Below are positions 17,987 to 27,256 of a DNA stretch of 32,979 nt, piece by piece. Every line of letters begins with the position of its first letter. The stretch's first letter is position 1. The position numbers were made by a program, and so were the translations under genes. The stretch comes from Rhodocyclaceae bacterium (lineage in GTDB: Bacteria > Pseudomonadota > Gammaproteobacteria > Burkholderiales > Rhodocyclaceae). The stretch lies in NCBI GenBank assembly GCA_016791105.1, contig JAEUNM010000023.1, forward strand, positions 1 to 32,979. Reading direction: 5' to 3'. The notes under the pieces are model-generated. The model saw only the letters and a program-made list of their open reading frames with translations, was not told the DNA's origin and ran no database searches.

Positions 17987-18853
17987 ATGACGACCCGCAA
18001 GCCGCTTCCTTACTTCGACTTCCTGCTGGACCAGATTGCCCAGGGAAACGAATCCTTGACCGCAGGATTCGGTCACCACGTGCACTGGGGCTACTGGCCC
18101 GATCCGCGCAGCGCAGCTTGCGACGATGCCGGCTTTGCCCTGGCGGCCGAAAGACTGACCGGCGAATTGTGTGAACTTGCCGAATTGTCGTCCGGGCAGC
18201 GCGTGCTCGACGCCGGTTGCGGTTTCGGCGGCACGGTGAATTTTCTCAACGCGCATTACCACGATATGGATCTGGTGGGTCTGAACATCGACCCACGCCA
18301 GCTCGAGCGCGCCCAGCAACTGACGCACCCGCTGCCGGGCAACCGGATTGTGTTTTGCGGCGGGGATGCTTGCGCACTGCCCTTTGCCGACGCCAGCTTC
18401 GATCGCGTCATGGCGGTCGAATGCATATTCCACTTTCCCAGTCGCCGCAGCTTCCTGCAGGAGGCGTGGCGCGTGCTGCGTCCCGGGGGCATGCTGGTGC
18501 TGTCCGATTTCGTACCGGCCGGCGTGATGGTTCCCGTCATGGCGGCCATCGACAAAACGGCCTGGTATCAGCGTCTCAACTATTTCGGTCCGTGCAACGT
18601 TCGCTGCAGCAGCAGGCAGTACCGCCGCCTGACGGCCGAGTGCGGCTTCGAACTAAGCGTTGCGCGCGATGTCACGCGCAACATCATGCCCACCTACCGC
18701 TACCTGAAAGGCATGATCGCAAGAATGCTGGGCATTGCGCGCCTTGGACCGACGGTATCGTGGCCGATTGCATTCATGCAGGCGCTGGGCCATACCGGCA
18801 TGCTTAATTACCATCTGCTGGCGATGCGCAAAACGGACGGCCCGCGCGCCTGA
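17987..18853 (+). CDS. Class I SAM-dependent methyltransferase
   Basis: A 288-residue enzyme of the Rossmann-fold methyltransferase class. Motif I is VLDAGCGFGG (73-82), the acidic end of strand 2 is in VGLNIDP, the motif IV region is FDRVMAVECIFHF, and the post-motif LRPGGMLVLSDF follows. The N-terminal HHVHWGYWP is typical of small-molecule methyltransferases acting on isoprenoid or polyketide-like substrates, but the substrate here cannot be told. It stands alone on the + strand between the divergent hydrolase gene and the convergent toluene regulatory genes. Confidence 0.88.
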   Translation: MTTRKPLPYFDFLLDQIAQGNESLTAGFGHHVHWGYWPDPRSAACDDAGFALAAERLTGELCELAELSSGQRVLDAGCGFGGTVNFLNAHYHDMDLVGLNIDPRQLERAQQLTHPLPGNRIVFCGGDACALPFADASFDRVMAVECIFHFPSRRSFLQEAWRVLRPGGMLVLSDFVPAGVMVPVMAAIDKTAWYQRLNYFGPCNVRCSSRQYRRLTAECGFELSVARDVTRNIMPTYRYLKGMIARMLGIARLGPTVSWPIAFMQALGHTGMLNYHLLAMRKTDGPRA

Positions 18854-18926
18854 ACCCGGATTCGCAAGTTTGCGCGGGCAGCCCGCCCGGAAGTGCTGGC
18901 CTGCCAAAGAAGCTGGGCGCGATGCC

Positions 18927-19553
18927 CTATCCATTCCCCTTCAGGCGCTGCATCGCCAAGGTTAATTCCGGCAAGGAGCGAAAGCGCATTTTGCTCATGA
19001 CATTATGGCGATGCACCTTGATCGTGCTTTCCGAAATGCCCAGTTCGATGGCGATTACCTTGTTCAGTTTGCCTTGCGTTACCAATACCAGCACCTCTTT
19101 TTCACGCGGCGTCAGTTGGTCGTAGCGCGATTGCAGTTCCGCCGTTTCCAGCTTTTTGTGAAATTCGCTGCTCACGCGCGACAGGGCGGAGGTAATGGCC
19201 TGCAGCAGGGCAAAATCGTCGAAAGGTTTTTTCAGAAAATCGATGGCGCCGGCTTTCATGGCGCGCACCGCATCGGGCACCTCGCCGTGACCGGTGATGA
19301 ATATGATGGGCAGCGCGCAGCCGCGGCGCCCCAGTTCCTGTTGTAATGCCAGGCCGTCCATCCCAGGCATGCGCACGTCCAGCAGGATACAGGCGAAAGC
19401 ATTTAGCGGCTCGAGCGACAGAAATTCCAGCGGCGACGCAAATACCTTCACGTCCATGCCCGAAGCCCGAATCAGGCTGCTTAGCGATTCGCGTACGGAT
19501 GCATCGTCATCGACGACATAAACCGTAGGCGATGCATTGGAAGTGGCCTTCAT
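18927..19553 (-). CDS. tmoT: Response regulator, TodT/StyR-type (FixJ/NarL family)
   Basis: A 208-residue regulator with an N-terminal receiver domain (VYVVDDDASVRESLSSLI; phosphoacceptor Asp59 in ILLDVRMPGMDG; Lys in FLKKPFDD) and a C-terminal LuxR-type helix-turn-helix (LTPREKEVLVLVTQGKLNKV, then SESTIKVHRHNVMSKM). The start at 19553 overlaps the kinase stop as ATGA, so the two are co-translated; the longer frame to 19616 lies inside the kinase gene. By family it would bind and activate promoters of the toluene oxidation genes when phosphorylated by the adjacent hybrid kinase. Confidence 0.92.
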   Translation of the reverse strand: MKATSNASPTVYVVDDDASVRESLSSLIRASGMDVKVFASPLEFLSLEPLNAFACILLDVRMPGMDGLALQQELGRRGCALPIIFITGHGEVPDAVRAMKAGAIDFLKKPFDDFALLQAITSALSRVSSEFHKKLETAELQSRYDQLTPREKEVLVLVTQGKLNKVIAIELGISESTIKVHRHNVMSKMRFRSLPELTLAMQRLKGNG

Positions 19554-22465
19554 GCCGGATTGACCGGAATGTTGAATGCGAAGCGCGAGCCGCCGGGTCC
19601 GGATGCATCCAGCCACAATTTGCCACCGTGTTGTTCGACTATGGTGCGGCTAATGGTGAGGCCCATGCCGAGACCGTCGTGCTTGGTGGAATTGAACGGC
19701 TCAAATATCGTGGCAGCGATTTCGGCCGGCACCCCCGGCCCACTATCCGCGACCGAAAACAGGGCGCCGCGCGCGGCATCTTCGCGTACTTCCACCGTGA
19801 TGCAGCGCGGCCGCCCGCTCTGGCTGCGCATGGCTTCGACGGCATTCACCAGCAGATTGACCATCACCTGCTGCAACTGCACCTGATCGCCCATCAACAC
19901 CGGAATGCGCTCGGGCAGGCGCACGTCTATCTGTACCTGCGCTTCGTTCAGGGGCCAGCGCAGCATCTGGATCAAGGCGTCCAGCATGCCATGCACGTCG
20001 ACCGCGATGCGCTTCAGCTCGTCTTTTTTGAGGAAATTGCGGATGCGCTGGATCACATGGCCGGCATGGGCGGCATCGCGATGCACGCGGTGCAGTGCCG
20101 CCACCACTTCCTGGTAATCCGGCTCCTCGCATTCCAGCCAGCGCAGGGCGGCGTGACTATTGGTGGCGATGGCGGCCAGCGGCTGATTGACTTCGTGCGC
20201 AATGGAAGCAACCAGTTCGCCCATCGTGGTAAGACGCGATACCCGCGCCAGATCGGCCTGGGTGCGGGCCAGGGCGTCCTCGGCGGTTTTTTGTGCGGTT
20301 AAATCTTCGATAATCACGGCAATTCTGGGCCCTTCACGATGCACCACGGGAATTACCGAGGCGCACACCTTGGCCCACAGTACACTGCCGTCCTTGCGCT
20401 GATAATGTTTGTGCATCTGGTAACTGCCGCGCTGGCCTTCCAGCAGGCCGTATAAATTTTCCCGCGTCGATGCGCGTTCCGATCCTTCGGTAATTTCGAC
20501 CAGGGAAATATTCATGATTTCCTTGCGGTCATAACCGAGCATTTGTTGCAGGGCAGGATTGGCCCGCATGATTTTGCCGTCTGCATCGACGAGCGCGATG
20601 CCGACCGCCGTGTTCTCATAAAAACCCAGCCAGCGCTGTTCGGATATTTGCAGCGCGCGCACGCTTTCCTGCAGGTTTTTGCGGCTCGCGATCAGTCCGT
20701 TGGTCAGTTCGCTGATATCGACTGCCTGCGAATTAAGTTCCTTCTGCAGCGTGTCGACGGTGCGCTTGACTGTAATCAGGTTACGCACCCGGGCGCGCAA
20801 CTCTTTGGGCGAAAACGGTTTGGTGAGATAGTCCTGGACGAAGTCCTCCAGCAGCGTTTCGCGCATCGCGTCATCGGCGCGCGCCGACAGTACCAGCACG
20901 GGGATGTGGGAGGTTTGCCGGCGGCGCAATTCGTGCACGAAGCGCTCGCCGTCCATTTCCGGCATCATCAGATCGGTAATGACGAGGTCGGGCGGATTGC
21001 TGCATACCAGCTCGAGCGCCAGTCCGCCATTTTCCGCCAGCGTTACCTGGTAATCGTCTGCCAGTACGTCGTGCAGAAATTCGCGCAGGTCCGGATTGTC
21101 TTCGGCCACCACGATGCGCGGACAGCCCGCTTTTTCCGGTAGCGCCGAGGGTTTGTGCGTGCGCGGCAGTTCGACCGGCTCGATGCTGCGCAACCATGTC
21201 GCATCGGGGGCGCGGAAGTACGAACCGGCCGGTGCGCGCAGCGGCAATTCCACCTGAAACAAGGCGCCGCGTTCGGGTGCATCCAGCAGCGAAATCGTGC
21301 CGCGATGCAGTTCGACAAATTCCTTGACGATATTGAGCCCCAGCCCGCTGCACTTGGCCGACTGTTCGTCCTGCCCCTGGGCATAGCGGTCGAAAATCGG
21401 CCCCTTCAGATAGTCCGGCACGCCGGGCCCGTTATCCTGCACGCTGAATAAAACGCGGTCGCTGGAAAGGCGTTCGAATGAGCAGCGGATGCGGCCGCCC
21501 TTGGGTGTGAATTTGAAGGCATTGGACAACAGGTTGGTGACGATGCGCGCAAATTTTGCGCGGTCCACATCGACATACAACTCCTGTTCGCCGGCAAACG
21601 AAAGACTGATGCTGCGCTCTTCGACCGCGGCGTCGAAGCCCTTGGCAATTTCGCGTACCAGGCCGACGAGATCGGCGCACAGGTATACGAGCGGCATTTC
21701 GCCGGCGTCGATGCGTGCCAGATCGAGCAGGTCGTTAACCTGTACCAGCAGTTCCTGCGCGTTGCGCTTGATGGTCGACAGGCGGAAGCGCTCGCGCTCG
21801 GACAGGCCGCCGGACGACTGCAGCAACTGATTCACCGGCCCGAGTATCAGTGTGAGCGGTGTCCGCAGTTCATGGCTCACATTGGCGAAAAACTTGGTTT
21901 TGAAGCCGTCGATCTTGCGCAGCTTTTCCAGCGCTGCCTGCACTTCGTTATTGCGCCGGGTAAGTTCCGCCTCGATGGCGATTTTTTCCGAAATATTGCG
22001 GCCTTCCGGCAGCAGGAAAGCGACCTTGCCGTTGTCGTCGAAAATCGGCGTCAGCGAAAAATCGACGATGATGGTGCGGTTGCCTTCGGATTCGCCATAG
22101 ATTTCGATGTCGCAGCGCACGAAGCGCCCGCGCGCGGCCTCGAGCACCATGGCGCGCACGCGTTCGCGTGTGGCTTGGGACAGCGCCCACCAGCGTGCTT
22201 CCCAGAACGGTTTGCCGACTACCTGGGATAATCCCACGCCGGCCCCGTTGAGCGCTGCCTGGTTAATTTCGATTACATTGCCTTCGATATCCAGCAGGCC
22301 GAGGAACTGGTACATCGAATCCAGAATGATGCGGGCAAGCTTTTGCCTGCGGACGTCGTCCGTATCGTACTCGGACAGTTCGACCCCTTTCACGGATGGA
22401 CTCCAGCGAGGAAGCCCGCAGTCTGAATTGGTATCCATGAACACATCGTGCTGAAAAATCGACAT
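19550..22465 (-). CDS. tmoS: Hybrid sensor histidine kinase, TodS/TmoS-type
   Basis: A 971-residue cytoplasmic kinase with the TodS architecture. PAS1 (about 45-165, including GKPFWEARWW and RCDIEIYGES, very close to the toluene-sensing PAS of TodS as I recall it) is followed by HK1 (H-box FFANVSHELRTPLTLILGP, His198; N- and G-boxes NLLSNAFKF and GLGLNIVKEF). A receiver domain follows (VVAEDNPDLREFL, VITDLMMPEMDG), then PAS2 (ENTAVGIALVDADGKIMRAN) and HK2 (ELVASIAHEVNQPLAAIATN; NLLVNAVEAM; GLGMGLTISRTIV). No membrane segment is seen, as in TodS. GGAGG lies before the ATG at 22465. It signals through two phosphorelay modules to the downstream response regulator. A terminator separates it from the tmoX-like gene. 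Confidence 0.95.
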   Translation of the reverse strand: MSIFQHDVFMDTNSDCGLPRWSPSVKGVELSEYDTDDVRRQKLARIILDSMYQFLGLLDIEGNVIEINQAALNGAGVGLSQVVGKPFWEARWWALSQATRERVRAMVLEAARGRFVRCDIEIYGESEGNRTIIVDFSLTPIFDDNGKVAFLLPEGRNISEKIAIEAELTRRNNEVQAALEKLRKIDGFKTKFFANVSHELRTPLTLILGPVNQLLQSSGGLSERERFRLSTIKRNAQELLVQVNDLLDLARIDAGEMPLVYLCADLVGLVREIAKGFDAAVEERSISLSFAGEQELYVDVDRAKFARIVTNLLSNAFKFTPKGGRIRCSFERLSSDRVLFSVQDNGPGVPDYLKGPIFDRYAQGQDEQSAKCSGLGLNIVKEFVELHRGTISLLDAPERGALFQVELPLRAPAGSYFRAPDATWLRSIEPVELPRTHKPSALPEKAGCPRIVVAEDNPDLREFLHDVLADDYQVTLAENGGLALELVCSNPPDLVITDLMMPEMDGERFVHELRRRQTSHIPVLVLSARADDAMRETLLEDFVQDYLTKPFSPKELRARVRNLITVKRTVDTLQKELNSQAVDISELTNGLIASRKNLQESVRALQISEQRWLGFYENTAVGIALVDADGKIMRANPALQQMLGYDRKEIMNISLVEITEGSERASTRENLYGLLEGQRGSYQMHKHYQRKDGSVLWAKVCASVIPVVHREGPRIAVIIEDLTAQKTAEDALARTQADLARVSRLTTMGELVASIAHEVNQPLAAIATNSHAALRWLECEEPDYQEVVAALHRVHRDAAHAGHVIQRIRNFLKKDELKRIAVDVHGMLDALIQMLRWPLNEAQVQIDVRLPERIPVLMGDQVQLQQVMVNLLVNAVEAMRSQSGRPRCITVEVREDAARGALFSVADSGPGVPAEIAATIFEPFNSTKHDGLGMGLTISRTIVEQHGGKLWLDASGPGGSRFAFNIPVNPA

Positions 22466-22484
22466 GAAGCATCCTCCATTCGAG

Positions 22485-22511
22485 AAAAAAAAGCGAGGCG
22501 AACCTCGCTTT
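22485..22511 (-). terminator. Intrinsic terminator with TTCG loop between tmoX and tmoS
   Basis: On the minus strand AAAGCGAGG, loop TTCG, CCTCGCTTT runs into eight T in all. The 9-bp stem with the very stable UUCG tetraloop is a textbook intrinsic terminator. It follows the tmoX-like gene and lies just ahead of the kinase ribosome binding site, so it should separate or attenuate transcription of the structural and regulatory parts. Confidence 0.92.
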
Positions 22512-22544
22512 CAAGGCACCGAAGGAGGAGGTGCTGGAGTGTGA

Positions 22545-23900
22545 TCAGAAGCTGAGGCTGTAGTTGAGTGTGACGTTGTTCTGCGAGTGACTGACTTCGA
22601 TCGGATCCGAGGTGTTCGGCAAGTTCCGGTTCTGCATGGTTTCCTTGAATGCGTGGGAGTAGGCGAAGTCGATGCGGCTACCCGGTGCCACGACATACGA
22701 AAGGCCAAACGACGCATGTTTGGTCGGAATCGCCGGAACCACGGCGAACAGCGTGTCGCCGCGCAGCGCCTGGGTGGCGAAGCGGGCGCCCGCGCGCAGT
22801 GTCAGGGCCGGCGTCCAGGCATAGGAGGCGCCCAGCGCCAGGACGGTCTGGTCGCGGTAGTTCTGCGGCAACTGGATGTTCAGGTTGCCGGCGGCGGAGT
22901 CGAACGCCACCTTGATGTCCTTCATGACGTCCTTCCAGAACACCTGGGAAATGTCCATCGCGACGGTCCACTGTGGAGTCAGGCGATGGTTCAGGCCCAG
23001 ATCGAGCCGGGCGGGCATCTGGAAATCGAGGATTTTGATTTTGCCTGGCACGGCAACATTGCCTCCGGCGGTAACCGCGCTTAGCGTTGCGTTGCCCTTC
23101 ATGTCGGCAATCTGGCTTTTGAAGGAATAGGCGGCACCCAGTCGGGTGTCGGCCGACACCTGATAAGTCATGCCGATGCGCCCGCCGTAGCCCCAGGCAT
23201 CCACGCCGCTACCGAGCATTTTGTTCTGCGTGAGGCTGAAATGGGCTCCCTGCAATGGGGGGAGCGCTAGCGTACCGTTTACCCGACCGCTCGCAATTAG
23301 GCTGCCAACCTGGTCGAGACCGAGCAACAAATCCAGATTCAAGCCTTGCCACATCGCGTCCAGACTGGCGCCTACCGTGAGCGCGTCGCTAACGCGATAA
23401 CTGGCAGCAAACGGAATATCCAGCACCAACAGCCGGCTGGAATTTTCCAGTCCGCTATTGACGCCCGCGTTGGCGCGAGACAGAAAACTGTCGCGTCCGA
23501 ACTCGGTACCCAATCCCCCTTGCGCAAACGCGCCCACGCCGAAAGTCCAACTACCCACGCGCTGCGTATAGGCCACTTCGGGTGCGTAATAAGGGCCGCG
23601 GTTATTGCTGTGCGTGTGCGAATCCGCGGTTTCGCCAGTGGCCAAATCCTTGGCTGTGATGTCGGTCGTGACCACGTCCAGACCGAGCATGATTTCGCGA
23701 TTGCTTTGGCCCAACGACAGCGTCGCCGGATTGGTGAGCATGCCGCCGGGGCCGACATCGTGCGCCGTGGCCGTGCCGCCCATGGCGCGCGATACGGCGC
23801 CTATTCCCTCCAGGCGGAAAACGTCGGTAGCCAGCGCCAGGCCGGGCGCGGCCGAAACCGCAGCGAGCGCTACTGCGACGGCGATTTTTTTCTGCAACAT
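22545..23900 (-). CDS. tmoX: FadL/TodX-type outer-membrane hydrocarbon transporter
   Basis: A 451-residue outer-membrane beta-barrel protein. It has a cleavable signal peptide (MLQKKIAVAVALAAVSAAPG, cut after LALA), then the FadL-family N-terminal hatch pattern (LEGIGAVSRAMGGTATAHDV, MLTNPATLSLG). The C-terminus ends in an aromatic residue (NYSLSF), as needed for barrel insertion. The family (FadL, TodX, TbuX, XylN) moves hydrophobic compounds across the outer membrane. Position between the monooxygenase and the todST-like genes matches the tmoX arrangement known from toluene degraders. GAGGAGATAGGA precedes the start. Confidence 0.93.
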   Translation of the reverse strand: MLQKKIAVAVALAAVSAAPGLALATDVFRLEGIGAVSRAMGGTATAHDVGPGGMLTNPATLSLGQSNREIMLGLDVVTTDITAKDLATGETADSHTHSNNRGPYYAPEVAYTQRVGSWTFGVGAFAQGGLGTEFGRDSFLSRANAGVNSGLENSSRLLVLDIPFAASYRVSDALTVGASLDAMWQGLNLDLLLGLDQVGSLIASGRVNGTLALPPLQGAHFSLTQNKMLGSGVDAWGYGGRIGMTYQVSADTRLGAAYSFKSQIADMKGNATLSAVTAGGNVAVPGKIKILDFQMPARLDLGLNHRLTPQWTVAMDISQVFWKDVMKDIKVAFDSAAGNLNIQLPQNYRDQTVLALGASYAWTPALTLRAGARFATQALRGDTLFAVVPAIPTKHASFGLSYVVAPGSRIDFAYSHAFKETMQNRNLPNTSDPIEVSHSQNNVTLNYSLSF

Positions 23901-23956
23901 TCCTATCTCCTCAGTTTTTATATGCGTCAGGTTGCGGCGTCAGTTGCCGCATTGCC

Positions 23957-24976
23957 TCAGAAAAAGCGATCGAAATGGATTTGCCCGAACTGCACCTTAT
24001 GGCCGACCATCAGTAATTCCTGTACCGCCTGGGTCATGGGCGGAGGCCCGGCGAAATAGAATTCGTAGTCGATCAGGGCGCCGGGCAGAACGCCCTGGAG
24101 TTGGTCGTGCACGTAGCCGGTTGCGCCTTGCCAGGAATCCGGGGCCTCCGGCAGCGAAACCACCGGTATGTAGCGGATGCGGCTGCCATAGCCTTCGAGT
24201 TCGCGCAGCATGTCCTCGCCGCACACGTCGCGCGGCGTGCGCGCGCCGTAGAAGAAGTACAGGGTGCGCTCGCCCAGCAGGCCGGCTTCGGCCGCGCCGC
24301 GCGCGATGGAAATCATCGGCGGCAGGCCGGACCCGCCGGCCACGCAGACGATGTCGCGCGGGGTGTCGTTACGCAGATACGCCAGGCCGTAAGGGCCGTC
24401 CAGTTCAACCACGTCACCTACCGCCAACTGGTCGAACAGCACGCGCGTGCCCTGGCCGTGCAACACGCGGCGAATCTGGAAATGCCATTCGCGCCGGTCG
24501 TTGGCGGTGTTGGACATCGAATAGGCGCGCGACCCGGTTACGCCCGGCAGTTCCAGCATGGCGAATTGCCCGGCCAGGAAATTGGCGTTGTCGGCGGCCA
24601 CGAAGCGGAATTCCTTCATGTCGTGGGTAATGTCGCGCACTTCGACCAGGCGCGCTGCCTGCCGCCCTGGCGCAAGCCGCGGCACGTATTCGGCGCCACT
24701 GGGCGCGGCGATGGTGACGTCGCCGACGGCCCGGCACTGGCAGGCAAGGTGCCGCCCGCGCTTCTTGTCGCGCTCCGTCAGGCCCGGCGCATCGGGCCAC
24801 AAGGACTGGATTTGCCCATCCACCAATTCGAACTTGCAACTGCCGCAGCCACCCGAATTGCATTCGTAGGACAGCCCCACGCCCGCGCGCAGGGCGGCGC
24901 GCAAAATGCTGTCCTGCGCAGATTGCACGAAACTCCTGCCATCCTTGCGATTGTTGATCGTCACCTGATTGCTCAT
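23957..24976 (-). CDS. tmoF: Toluene monooxygenase NADH-ferredoxin reductase subunit
   Basis: A 339-residue flavo-iron-sulfur reductase. The N-terminal domain binds a plant-type [2Fe-2S] cluster (YECNSGGCGSCKFELVDG, with the last Cys in LACQCRAVG). The FAD-binding domain has the RAYSMSN motif, and the NAD-binding domain has CVAGGSGLPPMISIARG. It passes electrons from NADH to the Rieske ferredoxin TmoC. The start at 24976 (MSNQVTINNR) fits the family; the frame extends to 25042 without support. It lies 75 bases after tmoE. Confidence 0.95.
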   Translation of the reverse strand: MSNQVTINNRKDGRSFVQSAQDSILRAALRAGVGLSYECNSGGCGSCKFELVDGQIQSLWPDAPGLTERDKKRGRHLACQCRAVGDVTIAAPSGAEYVPRLAPGRQAARLVEVRDITHDMKEFRFVAADNANFLAGQFAMLELPGVTGSRAYSMSNTANDRREWHFQIRRVLHGQGTRVLFDQLAVGDVVELDGPYGLAYLRNDTPRDIVCVAGGSGLPPMISIARGAAEAGLLGERTLYFFYGARTPRDVCGEDMLRELEGYGSRIRYIPVVSLPEAPDSWQGATGYVHDQLQGVLPGALIDYEFYFAGPPPMTQAVQELLMVGHKVQFGQIHFDRFF

Positions 24977-25051
24977 GGCCCCTCGCTCACGGATAAAGTT
25001 GCCCGCGGGGCGCTCTGGGCACGCCCCGGTGCGGTGAAACAAGGCTTGGTG

Positions 25052-26038
25052 TTACAGCCCGAGGGATTGCCGGAAGCTGCGCGTGGCTGCCTTGGCCGAC
25101 GCCGCAGCGTCCGCCACGTCGGGCAGCATGGCGCAATAAGCGTCGATGGCTTTGTCGGCCAGCGGCTCCCACTTGGCGACCCAGCCCTGGATTTTTTCCA
25201 GGTTGCCCGGCGTTTCCAGCGCCATTTTCACGAAAGCGCTTATCCAGCGACGGTGACGGGCAGAGTCGATCAATTGCGCATCGGTGAGCAGGCCCAGCAG
25301 CATGTCGCCGTTGTGGCGCGCCGCTTCGCCCAGCTTGCGCAGTACGCTTTCTTCGATGGCCGGCTTGGCAACCAGGTTGAGCACCACGATGGCCTCGCCC
25401 CAATCCCAGGTCGTTAGGGTTTTTTCCATCAGTTCGCGGAAGCCCTGCCAGACCGGATCCTGTTCCCAATAGCCGCGCTCGCTCGTGCCGAAGCCCTTGT
25501 CCGCGAATACCAGCGACAGTTCTTTGGTGCGATAGGCGGTGTGGCTCAACCAGCGCAAGCTGTCGGCCATCTGGAAGTAATTGCAGTTGGTGAGGGTGCT
25601 GGCGGGCGATACCTGACCGACATAGGCGGACGCCATTTGCAGGGTGTGGAACAGGTAGCGCGACGGCGTGTAATAACGCGCCAGCGAACCGGCCCAGCGC
25701 GGGTCGAGCGCCTTGTCGTGCTCGCGGTGGTTGAACTGGTCGAACAGGCCGAATACGTAAGTTTCCTGGCCGTCCTGCATCATGTTGTAGGTGCGGTAGA
25801 CGACTTCGTCCGGATCGCGGAAGCTGTTCCAGTCGGCATGTTTAAGTTCGGTGCCGAACGTGTTCTTCTTGTACCACTGGTTCATGAACATGTTCGGATC
25901 GAGCTCGTAAGGCGAGTCGGGCCGCTTGTCATTGAAATGCAGATTGGTACTGACAATTTCGTACTCGCTGGGCTTGCGCCGGCGCGTGGCGAGATGGCTC
26001 CAGGTTTTGAGAGGCTTGAGTGGCTGCGCTGCGGACAT
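25052..26038 (-). CDS. tmoE: Toluene monooxygenase hydroxylase beta subunit
   Basis: A 328-residue protein of the non-catalytic diiron hydroxylase beta subunits, starting MSAAQPLKPLKTWSHLATRR. Sections such as RKPSEYEIVSTNLHFN, YELDPNMFMNQWYKKNTFG and ARYYTPSRYLFHTLQMASAY are typical for TmoE/TouE/TbuA2. As expected for this subunit it forms the core of the (alpha-beta-gamma)2 hydroxylase but lacks the full diiron ligand set. The start at 26038 is supported by GAGGAGA upstream; the frame reading on to 26452 overlaps tmoD and is not real. Confidence 0.95.
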   Translation of the reverse strand: MSAAQPLKPLKTWSHLATRRRKPSEYEIVSTNLHFNDKRPDSPYELDPNMFMNQWYKKNTFGTELKHADWNSFRDPDEVVYRTYNMMQDGQETYVFGLFDQFNHREHDKALDPRWAGSLARYYTPSRYLFHTLQMASAYVGQVSPASTLTNCNYFQMADSLRWLSHTAYRTKELSLVFADKGFGTSERGYWEQDPVWQGFRELMEKTLTTWDWGEAIVVLNLVAKPAIEESVLRKLGEAARHNGDMLLGLLTDAQLIDSARHRRWISAFVKMALETPGNLEKIQGWVAKWEPLADKAIDAYCAMLPDVADAAASAKAATRSFRQSLGL

Positions 26039-26094
26039 TTCCTTGTCTCCTCGTCTATGCGTTTGGTGTCGTTGCGATGCTGGGTGGCTGCGGC

Positions 26095-26409
26095 TTACAG
26101 CTTCTTGGTGAAGTAAAAGCGCACCGCCTTGTCCTGGCTTTCGATCTGCCCTGCGAAAGAACTCAGGTCCACCTCCAGATCGTTCATCTTGAACGGGCGT
26201 CCGAGCTGTTCTTCGATGGTTTCCTGGCGCAGGATCATTTCCTGTTCGGTATGGATGCGGATGTAGGCGCGCTTGTCGTCGACGAACACTTCCTTGCCCG
26301 GGTTGTCCAGTCTGGCCGCCTCGATCACCGCCTGGGCCAGATCGCCCGCGCGCATCACCGGGCCGACCATGTTGTTGTGATACGCCTGATTTGCGTTTGC
26401 TATGCTCAT
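26095..26409 (-). CDS. tmoD: Toluene monooxygenase effector (coupling) protein
   Basis: A 104-residue cofactorless protein of the MmoB/DmpM effector family, which binds the hydroxylase and couples electron flow to hydroxylation. Recognisable parts are NNMVGPVMRAGDLAQAVIEA and RIHTEQEMILRQETIEEQLG, then FKMNDLEVDLSSFAGQIES, in line with T4moD. It lies between tmoC and tmoE, the conserved gene order. An AAAAGGAGCAATC ribosome binding site precedes the ATG. Confidence 0.95.
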   Translation of the reverse strand: MSIANANQAYHNNMVGPVMRAGDLAQAVIEAARLDNPGKEVFVDDKRAYIRIHTEQEMILRQETIEEQLGRPFKMNDLEVDLSSFAGQIESQDKAVRFYFTKKL

Positions 26410-26551
26410 TGATTGCTCCTTTTGTCGCGCCGTGCCGGCGCGCTGAGCGCACCCGCCGGCACGGCCGTGTCCGTGCGGAGATGCGCCAGGTTAGTCGTCG
26501 TGCCGATAAAACCTGCCCGACCTCGCCTGTACGCCAGGCAACGGAATACGT

Positions 26552-26887
26552 TCAGGTGTGCGCGAACAGAGGTTCCACGCCGTCGGTCTCGACCAGGATG
26601 TCTTCGCCATCGATCTTGACCGGATAGGCGGCCAGCGCGCAGTCGTCCGGGTTGATGCCCTTTCCGGTGCAGGCGTCGAATTGCCACAGGTGGGCGCGGC
26701 AGATGACTTTTTTGCCGTCGAACTTGCCTTCGATCAAGGGAATGTCCTGGTGCGGGCATATGCCCTGAAAAGCCTTGATGTCACCGCCTTCGGCACACAC
26801 CAGCAGAATGTCCTGGCCATTGACGGTGAATGCTTCCATTTCACCTTCCCACACGTCGTCCAGGGTGCACACCTTAGTGAAGCTCAT
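26552..26887 (-). CDS. tmoC: Toluene monooxygenase Rieske ferredoxin
   Basis: A 111-residue Rieske [2Fe-2S] protein. The two cluster-binding motifs are CPHQDIPL (Cys-x-His) and CRAHLWQFD (Cys-x-x-His), spaced as in T4moC. It carries electrons from the reductase to the hydroxylase. The start at 26887 (MSFTKVCTLDDVWEGEM) is preferred over 26899, because GGAGCGAAGA stands directly before it. Confidence 0.96.
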   Translation of the reverse strand: MSFTKVCTLDDVWEGEMEAFTVNGQDILLVCAEGGDIKAFQGICPHQDIPLIEGKFDGKKVICRAHLWQFDACTGKGINPDDCALAAYPVKIDGEDILVETDGVEPLFAHT

Positions 26888-26926
26888 TCTTCGCTCCAAT
26901 CGCGTTAGTCGATTTCTGGAAGCACG

Positions 26927-27193
26927 TCAGTGACGCGCCGCTTCCCATATGATTTCGACGGTTTCGGTCGGCTTGAGGCCGGATTCCGAAACTTTCATGG
27001 TGCGCGGCAGGAAATCTTCGCTGCCCTGGCGGCGAATGCGCATGATGCAATCCGGACGCGCCCGCACGCGGCGGCCCACGGAATGCACGGCGGCGGCGGC
27101 GGCCACCTCGTCCATGGTGTTTTCGGTGTCGACTGCGACCAGTTGCAGCACGAAGTCGCCCTCGAAATTCGAGAGCAGGGGAAATAGAGCCAT
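26927..27193 (-). CDS. tmoB: Toluene monooxygenase hydroxylase gamma subunit
   Basis: An 88-residue small subunit of the hydroxylase with a ubiquitin-like fold in the family. It begins MALFPLLSNFEGDFVLQLVA and includes VDTENTMDEVAAAAAVHSVG and VRARPDCIMRIRRQGSEDFL, matching TmoB/TouB. It sits between tmoA and tmoC in the standard order. Confidence 0.95.
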   Translation of the reverse strand: MALFPLLSNFEGDFVLQLVAVDTENTMDEVAAAAAVHSVGRRVRARPDCIMRIRRQGSEDFLPRTMKVSESGLKPTETVEIIWEAARH

Positions 27194-27256
27194 GCCTTTT
27201 GTCTCCTCGTCAGGCCGGTACCGGCGCCGTCGCGCCGGTCCGAATAGTGGTTTGGT

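Noticed and set aside
18880..18900. Hairpin GCGGGC-A-GCCCGC between the methyltransferase and tmoT as a terminator
   Set aside because: The loop would be a single base and no T-run follows on either strand.
24101..25417. 438-residue plus-strand frame over tmoF and tmoE
   Set aside because: Antisense of two well-supported genes, without recognisable motifs.
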